The position numbers and the translations under genes were made by a program. Under the pieces are notes generated by a model, which made no database searches, was not told the origin of the DNA, and worked only from the letters and a program-made list of their open reading frames with translations. Shown here one piece after another: positions 1 to 8,027 of a stretch of DNA of 64,000 bases (position 1 is the first letter of the stretch; every line of letters begins with the position of its first letter). Source of the DNA: Neorhodopirellula pilleata (lineage in GTDB: Bacteria; Planctomycetota; Planctomycetia; Pirellulales; Pirellulaceae); assembly GCF_007859915.1 (NCBI RefSeq), contig NZ_SJPM01000008.1:142408-206407 (forward strand). Reading direction: 5' to 3'.

Positions 1-431
1 GAGGCCTGATCATCGGCGGCCAACGCGGCCCCGATCGCGAGGATCGTTCCGAGCACGCCGGCGAGCGGATAGGCTTCGATCATCGTGCGGGTGACGTTCC
101 ATGCGGTCTCGAATCGCAACGATTGCAAGTACTCGCGACGTTCATCGAGAATCCTCAAACGCTGAGCCAATTGCAATCGATCGGGCGAGCCGTTTGGTTG
201 GGACATTACATCTGCAATGTCGGCCAAGAACGCTTTGATCTGATCCGAAAGATGGGCGTCAAAATCCATCCGACTGCGGTGCGGCAAACCGTCGGTGAAT
301 CGTTCCAACGTTTGAGCGATTCGTTGGCGATCACCGCGAGCCCACTTGGCGAGGAACGCGAACACGACCAGATGGACGATCGCAGCCAACGTGATCGCAG
401 CCGCCGAGTAGGAGGAGATTAGTTCCAGCAT
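1..431 (-). CDS. MotA/TolQ/ExbB-like proton channel protein, partial
   Basis: The frame opens with ATG at 431 and runs off the left edge of the window, so the C-terminal part is missing. The N-terminus has one hydrophobic segment (about residues 8-28, including AAIVHLVVFAFLAKW), then a charged cytoplasmic-looking stretch rich in Arg, Asp and Gln, then the start of a second membrane segment containing AYPLAGVLGTILAIGAAL. That Pro-Leu-x-Gly-x-Leu-Gly-Thr pattern is typical of the second helix of MotA/TolQ/ExbB proton channel subunits, which energise outer-membrane transport or motility. The expected partner (ExbD/TolR-like) would lie outside the window. The family call is an inference from one motif plus topology; substrate and partner cannot be told. 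Confidence 0.6.
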   Translation of the reverse strand, partial: MLELISSYSAAAITLAAIVHLVVFAFLAKWARGDRQRIAQTLERFTDGLPHRSRMDFDAHLSDQIKAFLADIADVMSQPNGSPDRLQLAQRLRILDERREYLQSLRFETAWNVTRTMIEAYPLAGVLGTILAIGAALAADDQA

Positions 432-609
432 TAAATCATCATTCGGCGCAGGGCCAATTGGTGCAGGGTAATTGAATGACGACTGTCATTGTGGCCCAGA
501 ACGCGGGCCCGTGTCACCTCCCCTCAACGTCTCTGATCGAACATGTCGGCTATTTAACCCGACCCGGTATTTGGCAGGTCAGTTCTTCCCGCCATGCAAA
601 ACGATTGGA

Positions 610-1605
610 CTATTCAGGTGGGGCGTTCCAGCGGCGGATTTGAGGAATCGGTTGCGACGCGATCGCAATCCATTTTCCATCATGCGACCAATCGGCACCG
701 AATACAATCCTGTCTGACGGAGCTGATGAGAGAGGAATCGGGGCTCCGGCCTGATCAACATCCAGCAGAAACAGCTGCCGCCCGATTGATCCAGGCTGAT
801 CAATCTGAATCAAAATCCGATTCCCGTCTGGCGACCAGCAATGGTCAACATGCGAGTACCGCAATCCACTCAAAAGAACTTTAGGGGGCTGCGGTTTTGA
901 GAGCGATGTCACCAATAATTGGCGTTTATTTGATGAACGATCCATCGCGTTGAAAGCGATGCGTTGACCATCGGGCGACCAATCCAAGTTCCAGAAAACT
1001 TGAGTCAGCTCATTAGTAACGGTGTCCGAAAATAAGGAGGTTTGTCGTCCCGTGGACACATCCAATCGGATTAATTTGCGATAGTTGCTAAAAAACAATT
1101 CGCTTGGGTTGGGACTCCAGATAAGTCCCCAGCCATGTCGTTCGAGGATACGACGCTCCGAGCCATCCGAATTCATGATTCCGATTCCTTCGTTGCGTGC
1201 CGAGAACGCAATCTGTTTGCCGTCGGAAGAGAAGTCGGGAACCGTGCCGGCACCAAGATCTGTCACCAGGCCGCCTTCAACCTTGACCTTCTTGATGCGG
1301 GATAGATCGACGTCGCCTGGAAATTGCTCGAAGGCGATGAACAGATCGTCGGGGGACCACGCCGGCGAGGCAATGCGCTCGGTCGAGTCATCGAGAACGA
1401 CAAGATCTCGCAGTTCCGACCCATCCACTCGAAAAATCGAGAGTGTCATCGGCATGGTCGCCTTTTCTGGCGGACGATAATTCAGTTCGTCGGCACCCAA
1501 ACGCATCCGTTTCCAAACAATCTCTGTTTGACCGCGTCCTTTGACGATCGAGGTAAAACGTAAGCCGCCAACATCATCGTGATCGTGGTCGCGCACCTTG
1601 CCCAA
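610..1605 (-). CDS. PD40/TolB-like beta-propeller protein
   Basis: A 331-residue frame with repeated PD40 signatures: SPAWSPDDLFIAFE, VPDFSSDGKQIAFSA, LDWSPDGQRIAFNA, HCWSPDGNRILI and ADWSHDGKWIAIAS. These are blades of a TolB-type beta-propeller, usually a protein-interaction or periplasmic scaffold fold. The start is problematic. The only usual start codon near the N-terminus is TTG at 1605, no signal peptide is visible, and the frame stays open upstream to about 1690 without ATG or GTG. It may be a truncated remnant of a longer propeller protein or a cytoplasmic version. It lies 112 bases downstream of the binding-protein gene on the same strand and may share its transcript. No catalytic motif is seen. 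Confidence 0.6.
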   Translation of the reverse strand: MGKVRDHDHDDVGGLRFTSIVKGRGQTEIVWKRMRLGADELNYRPPEKATMPMTLSIFRVDGSELRDLVVLDDSTERIASPAWSPDDLFIAFEQFPGDVDLSRIKKVKVEGGLVTDLGAGTVPDFSSDGKQIAFSARNEGIGIMNSDGSERRILERHGWGLIWSPNPSELFFSNYRKLIRLDVSTGRQTSLFSDTVTNELTQVFWNLDWSPDGQRIAFNAMDRSSNKRQLLVTSLSKPQPPKVLLSGLRYSHVDHCWSPDGNRILIQIDQPGSIGRQLFLLDVDQAGAPIPLSSAPSDRIVFGADWSHDGKWIAIASQPIPQIRRWNAPPE

Positions 1606-1717
1606 AACTTCGACAGTCGCGGCCGGATCGGACGATCGCGAGAAGTTCCAAACATGACGCGATTCCTGGGTCGGAGGGTGAGATCAAACGTGTGCTTCAG
1701 AACATGATAACACGTGT

Positions 1718-2773
1718 TCATTTCTGCGAGTAAATCGCCGCGACGTCGTTCGCCCATTCGTCCCAGTCCTCGGCGGCGGCTTCGAAATCTGCTCGCATCC
1801 ATCGCACCGGTTCGGCGGGCAAGACGGCGGGCGGAAACTTGCTCTCCTTGCTAATCGGCATTTGGTGACTGCGGCCCATCGCGAGGCGATCTTCCGTTTG
1901 AGGCGTCATCAAGTAATCAGCCAATCGCCCTGCGGCAACCGGATGCGGCGCGTTCTTCAAAATCGCCAGTGTGTTGGGGATCCGCAACGTGCCGGGTTGA
2001 TCCGGTTGTTGGTCAGGAAAGACGATCTCGACCGGGTAACCCATGTCTTTTTCGATCATCGCGTCGTCGGTGTCGGTCAATCCCCACGCCACCCGGCCGG
2101 ACGAGACGGCTTGGGCGACTTGTTTGTTTCCCGACAAGATCACCGCATTGTCGGCGATCGCTTGAAGCTCCGCCAAGGCAGCCTCCCGACCGAGTTGTTC
2201 ACGCATAACAGCCCAGTGTGTGGCGGTCGTTCCGAACAGGGGCCTTGCCATCGCGCAGTTTTCTTTCCACTTCGGATCGGATAGTTCACCGACGCTACTG
2301 GGCATCGAGTCATCGCTCGCGAGTAACTTGGTGTTGATCAATAACACCCGCGCCCGAGCGGCAAAGCCGCACCATGTCGAATCGCTCGCAATCAACTCGC
2401 TCGGCCAATCTGCCGGCACAGGCCAATCATGCGGCTCCAATAAACCGAGTTTCTGCAAGCGCACGGTGTGCATGATCTCGTTGTTCCAAAACAAATCACA
2501 GCGTGGCGAATTCTCTTCGGCGATCAATTGATTGACCAAACCAACCGTCTTGGTCGACTCGACATCGAACTTACTGACGACGTTGATGTCGTAGTCCACC
2601 TTTCGCTCGAACGCTTCGAGGATCGGGAAGGCGAAATCCTCGTCCAACGCCGAGTAGACCACCACGTCTTTTTCCGTACGCGGTACGCAACCGGTCATGC
2701 AAAATAACATGACCGTTAGCAGAATCTTTATCGCCTTCGGAGGTAGCGCCGCCGAGTACCAACGTCGATCCAT
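1718..2773 (-). CDS. ABC-type (iron-like) substrate-binding lipoprotein
   Basis: A 351-residue protein with a signal peptide ending in a lipobox (LFCMTGC), so it should be a lipoprotein. The mature part starts with VVVYSALDEDFAFPILEAFE, the typical opening of extracellular binding proteins of the iron(III) transporter family, and keeps WGLTDTDDA and a C-terminal segment with PHPVAAGRLADYLM. ATG at 2773 is chosen because it starts just before the signal peptide. An upstream start at 2821 would overlap tadA. No permease or ATPase gene lies beside it, so it is an orphan binding protein here. Its ligand is not known from sequence; iron(III) is a family-based guess. It follows tadA on the same strand with a 16-base gap. 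Confidence 0.8.
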   Translation of the reverse strand: MDRRWYSAALPPKAIKILLTVMLFCMTGCVPRTEKDVVVYSALDEDFAFPILEAFERKVDYDINVVSKFDVESTKTVGLVNQLIAEENSPRCDLFWNNEIMHTVRLQKLGLLEPHDWPVPADWPSELIASDSTWCGFAARARVLLINTKLLASDDSMPSSVGELSDPKWKENCAMARPLFGTTATHWAVMREQLGREAALAELQAIADNAVILSGNKQVAQAVSSGRVAWGLTDTDDAMIEKDMGYPVEIVFPDQQPDQPGTLRIPNTLAILKNAPHPVAAGRLADYLMTPQTEDRLAMGRSHQMPISKESKFPPAVLPAEPVRWMRADFEAAAEDWDEWANDVAAIYSQK

Positions 2774-2789
2774 CGAATAATATCTCACT

Positions 2790-3269
2790 TTACTTTTTTC
2801 CCATCGCACGTTTGGACGCAAAGAACTCGGTCAGCATACGTCCGCAACGATCCGCCATCACACCTGAGGTCACTTCACATTGATGATTCAACCGCGGGTC
2901 GTTGAGCACTTGATACAAGCTCGTCACCGCGCCGGCTTTCGCATCACTGGCACCGAATACGACACGCGGCACACGGGCTTGCAAGATCGCGCCGGCGCAC
3001 ATCAAACAGGGTTCCAAGGTCACGTAAAGCGTGGCCTCTTCGAGTCGCCAATCTTCGATCGCGGCAGCGGCCTGTGTGATCGCGATCATTTCCGCGTGGG
3101 CGGTCGGATCGTGCAGGCATTCGCGTTGGTTCGCCGCGCCGCCGATCATCATCCCATGACGGACGATCACGGCTCCTACCGGAACCTCGTCGGCCATCGC
3201 GGCGGATTGTGCCAGCTCAATCGCCCGGCCCATCCAGTGCAGGTCATAGTCAATCAGAGGATCAGTCAT
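2790..3269 (-). CDS. tadA: tRNA-specific adenosine deaminase
   Basis: A 159-residue zinc deaminase that would convert the wobble adenosine A34 of tRNA-Arg(ACG) to inosine. The zinc site is visible as HAEM (His ligand plus catalytic Glu) and PCLMCAGAI (the two Cys ligands). The segment DEVPVGAVIV is typical of the family near the N-terminus. The start ATG at 3269 overlaps the stop of the DUF1080 gene (TGATG), which favours it over the longer frame starting at 3347 and suggests translational coupling. Length matches known TadA proteins. Other cytidine or guanine deaminases of this superfamily are possible but the HAEM/PCLMC spacing and length favour TadA. Confidence 0.9.
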   Translation of the reverse strand: MTDPLIDYDLHWMGRAIELAQSAAMADEVPVGAVIVRHGMMIGGAANQRECLHDPTAHAEMIAITQAAAAIEDWRLEEATLYVTLEPCLMCAGAILQARVPRVVFGASDAKAGAVTSLYQVLNDPRLNHQCEVTSGVMADRCGRMLTEFFASKRAMGKK

Positions 3270-4033
3270 CACGGCTTCAGCTTGCGAATTTGAACCGATT
3301 TGATTTCGCTGGTGCATTGAAAATTCGCAAGCCCCAACGGCAGACACGGGTCCATCTCGATGCGAATGTCGAAACTGTTGCGATCACGTTCGACGTTGGC
3401 CCATTCTTCGTCGTCGATCCAGCAAACGATTGCTTTTTCGTCGACACGGATTCGAACTTGATACCACTGGCCATTCTTAAAGTCTTTGTACTGGGTCGTT
3501 TCGTTGTTCGCCGCATCGTCCCCGTTGATGCTACTGATTCCTAGGATCCCGCCGCCCCAACCGCCCAAAACGAACGAGCAGTGTTCTTGGCCGACGGGGA
3601 AAGTCACCGCGACAAAGAAATCGAATCCGTCGACGCGGCGAGCCTGCATTCGCAATTCATAGTTCTCTCGCGGCAGTGGCCCGGTCCAACGAATCCCGGT
3701 CAAGGGATCGCCGGCGGCGAATACGATCAATTGGTCGTCGTGCTTGGCGTCGTCCGCCTTTTTTATTTTCTTGAACTCGATCGCCCCATCGCCTCCGAAC
3801 GACGCGGCTTCCCAATCTTGGATCAACGGCCGAAACTCGCCGTCCGAAATTTCGGATTTACCCGCGTCGGGGGCGGTGGCCGTAGGTTTGTCGGAGGTGA
3901 TCGAAGGAGCTTCGGGCGAAGTCGCCGGCTCGTCGGCTTGGGTGATTGGGCTGTTTGCAACGGTCAGGAGAAACAGTAAAACGATAGGAAGATTGGCGAT
4001 CGCAGCGTGTTTTGCGGTGGGTCGTCGAGTCAT
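3269..4033 (-). CDS. Secreted DUF1080-type LamG-like protein
   Basis: A 254-residue protein with an N-terminal signal peptide (residues 1-33, hydrophobic core LPIVLLFLLTVA) followed by a Pro/Ser/Thr-rich linker to about residue 65. The rest resembles the DUF1080 (3-keto-disaccharide hydrolase-like) jelly-roll fold: FGGDGAIEF, IRWTGPLPRENYELRMQA, VDGFDFFVAVTFPVG, WYQVRIRV and IVCWIDDEEW. Such proteins are very abundant in Planctomycetes and are thought to act on or bind sugars outside the cytoplasm. It is the first gene of the minus-strand group leading to tadA, with which it overlaps. It faces the VanZ gene across a 112-base divergent gap that should hold both promoters. Enzyme activity is not shown by any motif. 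Confidence 0.7.
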   Translation of the reverse strand: MTRRPTAKHAAIANLPIVLLFLLTVANSPITQADEPATSPEAPSITSDKPTATAPDAGKSEISDGEFRPLIQDWEAASFGGDGAIEFKKIKKADDAKHDDQLIVFAAGDPLTGIRWTGPLPRENYELRMQARRVDGFDFFVAVTFPVGQEHCSFVLGGWGGGILGISSINGDDAANNETTQYKDFKNGQWYQVRIRVDEKAIVCWIDDEEWANVERDRNSFDIRIEMDPCLPLGLANFQCTSEIKSVQIRKLKP

Positions 4034-4145
4034 GGAAACGGTCGGCTCTTGTCAAAAAGGGATGGGCGGATGATTTTCCGTCGGCAATGGGCGGCCGGGC
4101 ACACGATATAGGAACGGAAGACCTTCCTTTTCATGAGCATGACTG

Positions 4146-4589
4146 ATGCAGCCGGTTTCGGGAATTCGCCTGTTCGGAATCCGTTTGGGGATTCTACTCT
4201 TAGCCGCCTACTGGTGTGTCATTTTCACCGGTACGCATCTGCCACCGATGCCGACGGCAATGCCGAAATACAACGACAAGCTGGCTCACTTTAGCGCGTT
4301 CTTCGGTCTCGCGATGCTTCTGTGCTATTGTACAAATTCCAAGAAGCTCGCGCGGCGTTTTGCGACCATCGCGATCATTTGTGTCGTCTATGGGGCGATC
4401 GATGAGTGGACGCAGTCGTTCGTGAGAGGCCGCCAAACCGATCTGAAGGACTTGTTCGCCGATACGATTGGCACGGTCGCTGCCATCGCCGTCTATGCGA
4501 TCGGACGAATGGTCTGGGCCCGACGAAAACGCGGTCTGATGTCGTTGACCAAGCCTTCCAACAGTGGTCGCCATTCCTGCATCCACTAG
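4146..4589 (+). CDS. VanZ-like membrane protein
   Basis: A 147-residue integral membrane protein of the VanZ family. Predicted membrane segments lie at about residues 8-28, 45-63, 70-85 and 105-125. The family's conserved polar motifs are all present: DKLAHFSAFFGLAMLL (Asp, His and Phe), GAIDEWTQSFVRGRQTD (Asp-Glu-x-x-Gln and Arg) and KDLFADTIGT (Asp). The first VanZ was linked to teicoplanin resistance, but most members have no known function. The gene is single, with the divergent DUF1080 gene upstream and a 250-base gap before the DUF1559 gene. The C-terminal tail after residue 127 is basic and likely cytoplasmic. Confidence 0.85.
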   Translation: MQPVSGIRLFGIRLGILLLAAYWCVIFTGTHLPPMPTAMPKYNDKLAHFSAFFGLAMLLCYCTNSKKLARRFATIAIICVVYGAIDEWTQSFVRGRQTDLKDLFADTIGTVAAIAVYAIGRMVWARRKRGLMSLTKPSNSGRHSCIH

Positions 4590-4841
4590 TCCTGCCTGGG
4601 AAGTTGGGGCGTGTTCACGATGGTCGGCACGGTTCGAAGTCATCCGTTCGAGTCGGCATCTCCATTGAACGGCTTCGCCGGTGAGTCTTTCTGGTCATTC
4701 GGTTCATTCGCCCGATCGACGCGCCGGTAAAAATTCCACCACTTCCCAAGCACGGGGGGGCTGTCTATCATCAAGGCCGATTGTGTTCAGTTTGCATGAT
4801 TTTTTTACTTACTGTCGATTTCTTTTCAATTGGAAAGTCCC

Positions 4842-6044
4842 ATGACCAGAAAGAGCCTAGGATTCACGTTGGTTGAACTTTTGGTGGTGATAGCCATTAT
4901 CGGCGTTCTTGTTGGCTTGCTATTGCCAGCCGTTCAAGCAGCGAGAGAAGCAGCTAGGAGGATGAGTTGTAGTAACAATTTCAAACAAATCGGATTGGGG
5001 TTGCACAACTATCATTCCGCCTACCAACAGCTTCCGACCCAGGGACAAGGCACAGACAACATTTCTAATGCAGCATTCGATGGCTTTGGAATGAACGGCA
5101 ATACTCGTCATGATCTGAGCATGTTAGTCGGTTTGACGCCTTTTATCGAGCAGCAAGCATTGTGGGAACAAATCTCCAATCCCGCCGATCTCAATGGCGA
5201 CGGAATGGTTGATGTTCAGTCAATGGGCCCAAGTCCGCATCGAACCTTAACGCATCATCAAAGTAACGGCCGCTATGAGCCCTGGCTCACAAACATCGCG
5301 AGCTTTCGTTGCCCGAGCGATCCCGGGGTCGGGTTGCCCTCGCAGGGACGCACGAACTATGGGGCTTGCAGTGGCGACGCCATTGACCAAAACGCCGATG
5401 GTCCGATCGATGATGATGGTAACCCTCAAAATGCACAGCGTGTTCGAGCGGCGCAGCGCGGCGTGTTCGTTCACCGTCAAACCATGCGGTTTCGGGACAT
5501 ACTTGATGGTTTGGCAAACACCATTTGTGCAGGTGAAATGATTACCGATTTAGGTGATCGCGATATTCGTTCTCATGCTGCCAATAGTGGTGCGACCGCC
5601 GTAGTTAGCGTTGGCAATAATCGCACATGCCAACCGATGCGAGATACCGCGCGTCCCCAGTTCTGGGGCACCTCCGCTACGCTGACCGGTGGCGCTGAGG
5701 AACGACGAGGATACAAGTGGGCATTTTCGCGTCCGCTTTATTCGCAAATCACTACGGTTTTGCCTCCCAACAATGAAGTCTGCGTCGGTACCTCAAATCA
5801 TGAGGGCCAGGCGATTGTGCCGCCAAGTAGTCGCCACCAAGGTGGCTGTCATGTTTTAATCGCCGACGGTGCGGTTAAGTTCATCACGGACTCAATTGAT
5901 ACTGGCGATCTCAATCGTGGCCAAGTTGGAAATCAAGCTAGTCACAATGATCCTCTTTCCGTACCCGGCGCTAAAAGCCCCTACGGGCTTTGGGGGGCAT
6001 TGGGGACACGCGCATCTCGCGAAACGATCGATCAAGAATTTTAG
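4842..6044 (+). CDS. DUF1559 type II secretion-like protein
   Basis: A 400-residue protein with a prepilin-type N-terminus (GFTLVELLVVIAIIGVLVGL) recognised by prepilin peptidase, followed by LLPAVQAAREAARRMSCSNN, the hallmark opening of the DUF1559 family that is hugely expanded in Planctomycetes. The C-terminal end has the family's H-x-G-G-x-x-x-x-x-x-D-G-x-V-x-F motif (HQGGCHVLIADGAVKF). It probably forms a pseudopilin-like or cell-surface structure. ATG at 4842 is preferred over TTG at 4830 because a GGAAAG ribosome-binding site (4832-4837) sits just upstream. A short lipoprotein gene follows 62 bases later and is probably co-transcribed. Confidence 0.93.
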   Translation: MTRKSLGFTLVELLVVIAIIGVLVGLLLPAVQAAREAARRMSCSNNFKQIGLGLHNYHSAYQQLPTQGQGTDNISNAAFDGFGMNGNTRHDLSMLVGLTPFIEQQALWEQISNPADLNGDGMVDVQSMGPSPHRTLTHHQSNGRYEPWLTNIASFRCPSDPGVGLPSQGRTNYGACSGDAIDQNADGPIDDDGNPQNAQRVRAAQRGVFVHRQTMRFRDILDGLANTICAGEMITDLGDRDIRSHAANSGATAVVSVGNNRTCQPMRDTARPQFWGTSATLTGGAEERRGYKWAFSRPLYSQITTVLPPNNEVCVGTSNHEGQAIVPPSSRHQGGCHVLIADGAVKFITDSIDTGDLNRGQVGNQASHNDPLSVPGAKSPYGLWGALGTRASRETIDQEF

Positions 6045-6106
6045 TCGATTGCTTCTCGGCAACGAGCCAGTTTTATTTTCCAACCCTTTGACGCCAAGGC
6101 AGATTG

Positions 6107-6274
6107 ATGAGTCGATTGATAATGATTGTTGGAATCGCTCTCTTGTTGGCCCCTGCGATGGGGTGCGGCGGAGGCAATTCGGTGCCTGACCAGGATGAGT
6201 TGAGCGATTTTTTGGGCGAGCACGGCGACCAGACCACACCCGAGGAAGAGCTAGCCGAAACCGACGGTTTCTAA
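6107..6274 (+). CDS. Small lipoprotein paired with DUF1559
   Basis: A 55-residue frame read directly from the sequence. It starts with ATG at 6107 and ends with TAA at 6272-6274. The N-terminus is a short signal peptide (MSRLIMIVGIALLLAPAMGC) with a lipobox-like end, Ala-Met-Gly-Cys, so Cys-20 would be lipidated. The mature part is only 36 residues: a glycine spacer (GGG) and an acidic tail with several Asp and Glu. Small lipoproteins directly downstream of DUF1559 genes are common in Planctomycetes, and the 62-base gap fits one operon. The function is unknown; a chaperone or anchor for the DUF1559 protein is only a guess. Confidence 0.7.
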   Translation: MSRLIMIVGIALLLAPAMGCGGGNSVPDQDELSDFLGEHGDQTTPEEELAETDGF

Positions 6275-6361
6275 GCGAGAAGGTCCTGGTCTTTCGGGCA
6301 GTCGCACTCGATGTCTCAGCGGTTACCCCGACGTCAACATTGATGATCGTGATCATCCCGT

Positions 6362-6389
6362 ATTTGTCATCGTGGAAACGATGGCAAAT
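6362..6389. terminator. Hairpin between convergent genes
   Basis: A 12-base-pair stem (6362-6373 with 6378-6389, one G-T pair) closed by the four-base loop GGAA, a GNRA-type loop. It lies between the ends of the plus-strand lipoprotein gene (6274) and the minus-strand TatD-like gene (6411), where a shared bidirectional terminator is expected. There is no clear T-run on either side, so factor-independent termination is uncertain. A second short dyad (GATGATC, two bases, GATCATC) lies just upstream at about 6341-6356. Confidence 0.5.
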
Positions 6390-6410
6390 GGAGGATGGCG
6401 AGGCTAGCGA

Positions 6411-7220
6411 TTACCTTGACGGCGCTCGAAACTTGCCGCTTTTGGAGAAGAACTCAACCGGGTTGTCGTAAACGACTCTTTGTATCATCGATTCTTGGTG
6501 ACCGCGTCGTCGCATCTGAAAAATCAGGTCTGGGACGGCCGTCGGTTTGCTAACGCCCCAATCGCCAGCCGAGTTGGCGAGCAACCGCTCACCGCCAAAA
6601 CGCTCGATCATGTCGGCGGCCCGGTCAGGGGTACACTTGGTCACGGGGTACAAGGTCATCCCCGCCCAGAAGCCTCGATCGAGCACTTCACCGATCGTAT
6701 GCTCTTCGACATGGTCGACCAAAACACGATCGGGATTGATCCGCGAATCATCGCACAGCATGTCCAAGATCATCCGCGTGCCTTGGTATTTGTCCTCCAA
6801 GTGCGGCGTGTGGATTAGGATCGGTTGGTCGTGCTTGATCGCCAGTTCAAGATGTTCCAAGAACACGGTAGCTTCGTTCTTGGTGTTCTTGTTCAGGCCG
6901 ATTTCTCCGATACCCAAGACACCGGGACGATCCAAAAACTCGGGAATCATCGCGATCACTTCGCGGGACAGGGAAACGTTTTCGGCTTCTTTGGCGTTGA
7001 TGCACAACCAACAGTAATGCTCAATGCCGAACTGTGCGGCGCGTTTCGGTTCGACGGCGGTAAGTTGCTCGAAATAATCGCGAAACCCATCGACGCTACC
7101 CCGGTCGAATCCGGCCCAGAAGGCGGGTTCGCTGATCGCGACACAACCCATCCGGGCGAGCGTGGCGTAGTCATCGGTCGTGCGGCTGACCATGTGGATG
7201 TGCGGGTCGATGAAGTCCAT
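6411..7220 (-). CDS. TatD-family metal-dependent hydrolase (EboB-like)
   Basis: A 269-residue amidohydrolase-fold protein. Metal ligands typical of TatD enzymes are visible: DPHIHM at the N-terminus (His-x-His), GIGEIGLN (Glu), ILIHTPH (His), VLVDHVEEH (His) and NSAGDWG (Asp). The start ATG at 7220 lies one base after the stop of the small upstream gene, so the pair is translationally coupled. The longer frame starting at 7319 would overlap that gene. TatD enzymes are usually 3'-5' DNA exonucleases, but this version, with PHIHMVSRTTDDY, resembles the hydrolase of ebo clusters (EboB), which are linked to export or maturation of secondary products. The Ebo link is an inference. Confidence 0.8.
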   Translation of the reverse strand: MDFIDPHIHMVSRTTDDYATLARMGCVAISEPAFWAGFDRGSVDGFRDYFEQLTAVEPKRAAQFGIEHYCWLCINAKEAENVSLSREVIAMIPEFLDRPGVLGIGEIGLNKNTKNEATVFLEHLELAIKHDQPILIHTPHLEDKYQGTRMILDMLCDDSRINPDRVLVDHVEEHTIGEVLDRGFWAGMTLYPVTKCTPDRAADMIERFGGERLLANSAGDWGVSKPTAVPDLIFQMRRRGHQESMIQRVVYDNPVEFFSKSGKFRAPSR

Positions 7221-7221
7221 C

Positions 7222-7506
7222 TTAATTGCCTCCTTTTTCAAGCCCGAACTGCGAGCGCCAATCCGATGCGTAAGGGCGCGAAAACAATTGCTGAATTCGC
7301 TCGGCCCGATCGGGTTCATTTTGCAACAAAATCTCGATCGCTCCGATCAGTTTTTGGCGTGCTTGGACCGAATCCGCCGGCAGCGAACCGCGTGAAGTGC
7401 TCGCTGCCCGATCGATCCGGTCCAAAACCGCAGCGACTTCGAGCAGTTTGGCACGGGTTTCCAGATACGACTCTTGCAGAACGGCTTCGGCGGGACGCGA
7501 ATTCAT
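7222..7506 (-). CDS. Small conserved-looking protein upstream of TatD-like gene
   Basis: A 94-residue soluble, highly charged, probably all-helical protein. The central segment ETRAKLLEVAAVLDRIDRA looks like an amphipathic helix, followed by a second helical region with ARQKLIGAIEILLQ and a basic C-terminus with YASDWRSQFG. It has no signal peptide or membrane segment. The gene ends one base before the TatD-like gene on the same strand, so the two are surely co-translated. In ebo clusters the hydrolase gene follows eboA, but this protein is much shorter than EboA proteins and I do not claim that identity. The function is unknown. Confidence 0.65.
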   Translation of the reverse strand: MNSRPAEAVLQESYLETRAKLLEVAAVLDRIDRAASTSRGSLPADSVQARQKLIGAIEILLQNEPDRAERIQQLFSRPYASDWRSQFGLEKGGN

Positions 7507-7539
7507 GAGCGATGGGGTGAGGTTGTCGGGCGGGTCGGG

Positions 7540-7780
7540 GTGTTGATTAAATTAGCCGTACCGCGTTAGCGGCGTGTTGATTTAATCGTAACCCGAAGCA
7601 TGAGCGAGGGATTCAGCGCCATTAAGGCCTCTGTATGTATCCCTCGCTCACGCTTCGGGTTTCGATGAGGACTAAATCAACACGCCGTTAGCGGCGGTTT
7701 GCACGGCCGTTAACCGGGGCTAACGCCCATCGGCTAATTGTTGTCATTCGGTAGACGATTAAATCAACATCCCGCTAGGC
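7540..7780. repeat. Long palindromic repeat, copy A
   Basis: This fills most of the 521-base gap between 7507 and 8027. The core is an inverted repeat of about 50 bases per arm (7563-7612 and 7639-7694). The left arm contains GTGTTGATTTAATCGTAACC and then a GAAGC/GAGCGAGGGAT stretch. The right arm is its complement, ending with TAAATCAACACGCC. The 26-base loop contains CTCTGTATGT. A weaker outer dyad (about 7540-7562 with 7757-7780) encloses the core. The same family recurs at 20287, 24335, 24502 and 57682. One A-C mismatch in the stem (left arm AAGCAT) shows this copy has drifted. No gene is seen in the gap. Confidence 0.85.
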
Positions 7781-8027
7781 AAGTTCGAGATCGACTCAGG
7801 TAACTATAGAAGCCCAGCGCCCCCGCTTGAAGACCTTTAAGGCGGGAATCTTTTCATCCAGTTTCACTTTTCTTGCAAATTGATTTTGCGAGAAACTCTT
7901 AGATTCGTTAAAGTTTCACGGCACGACGCAAATCCATATCCCGCCAAGCGGCCTATTCGACGATCCGTCGAAACGACTCGAAGTCACCAGGACGTGAACG
8001 CGGACATCGGTTTTCAGGGAAGATACG

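Noticed and set aside
1482..1802. A 106-residue minus-strand frame overlapping two genes
   Set aside because: It is Arg-rich, overlaps the propeller and binding-protein genes in another frame, and looks like a shadow.
7540..7780. CRISPR array
   Set aside because: The repeats are single long palindromes dispersed across the window, with no regular short spacers and no cas genes.
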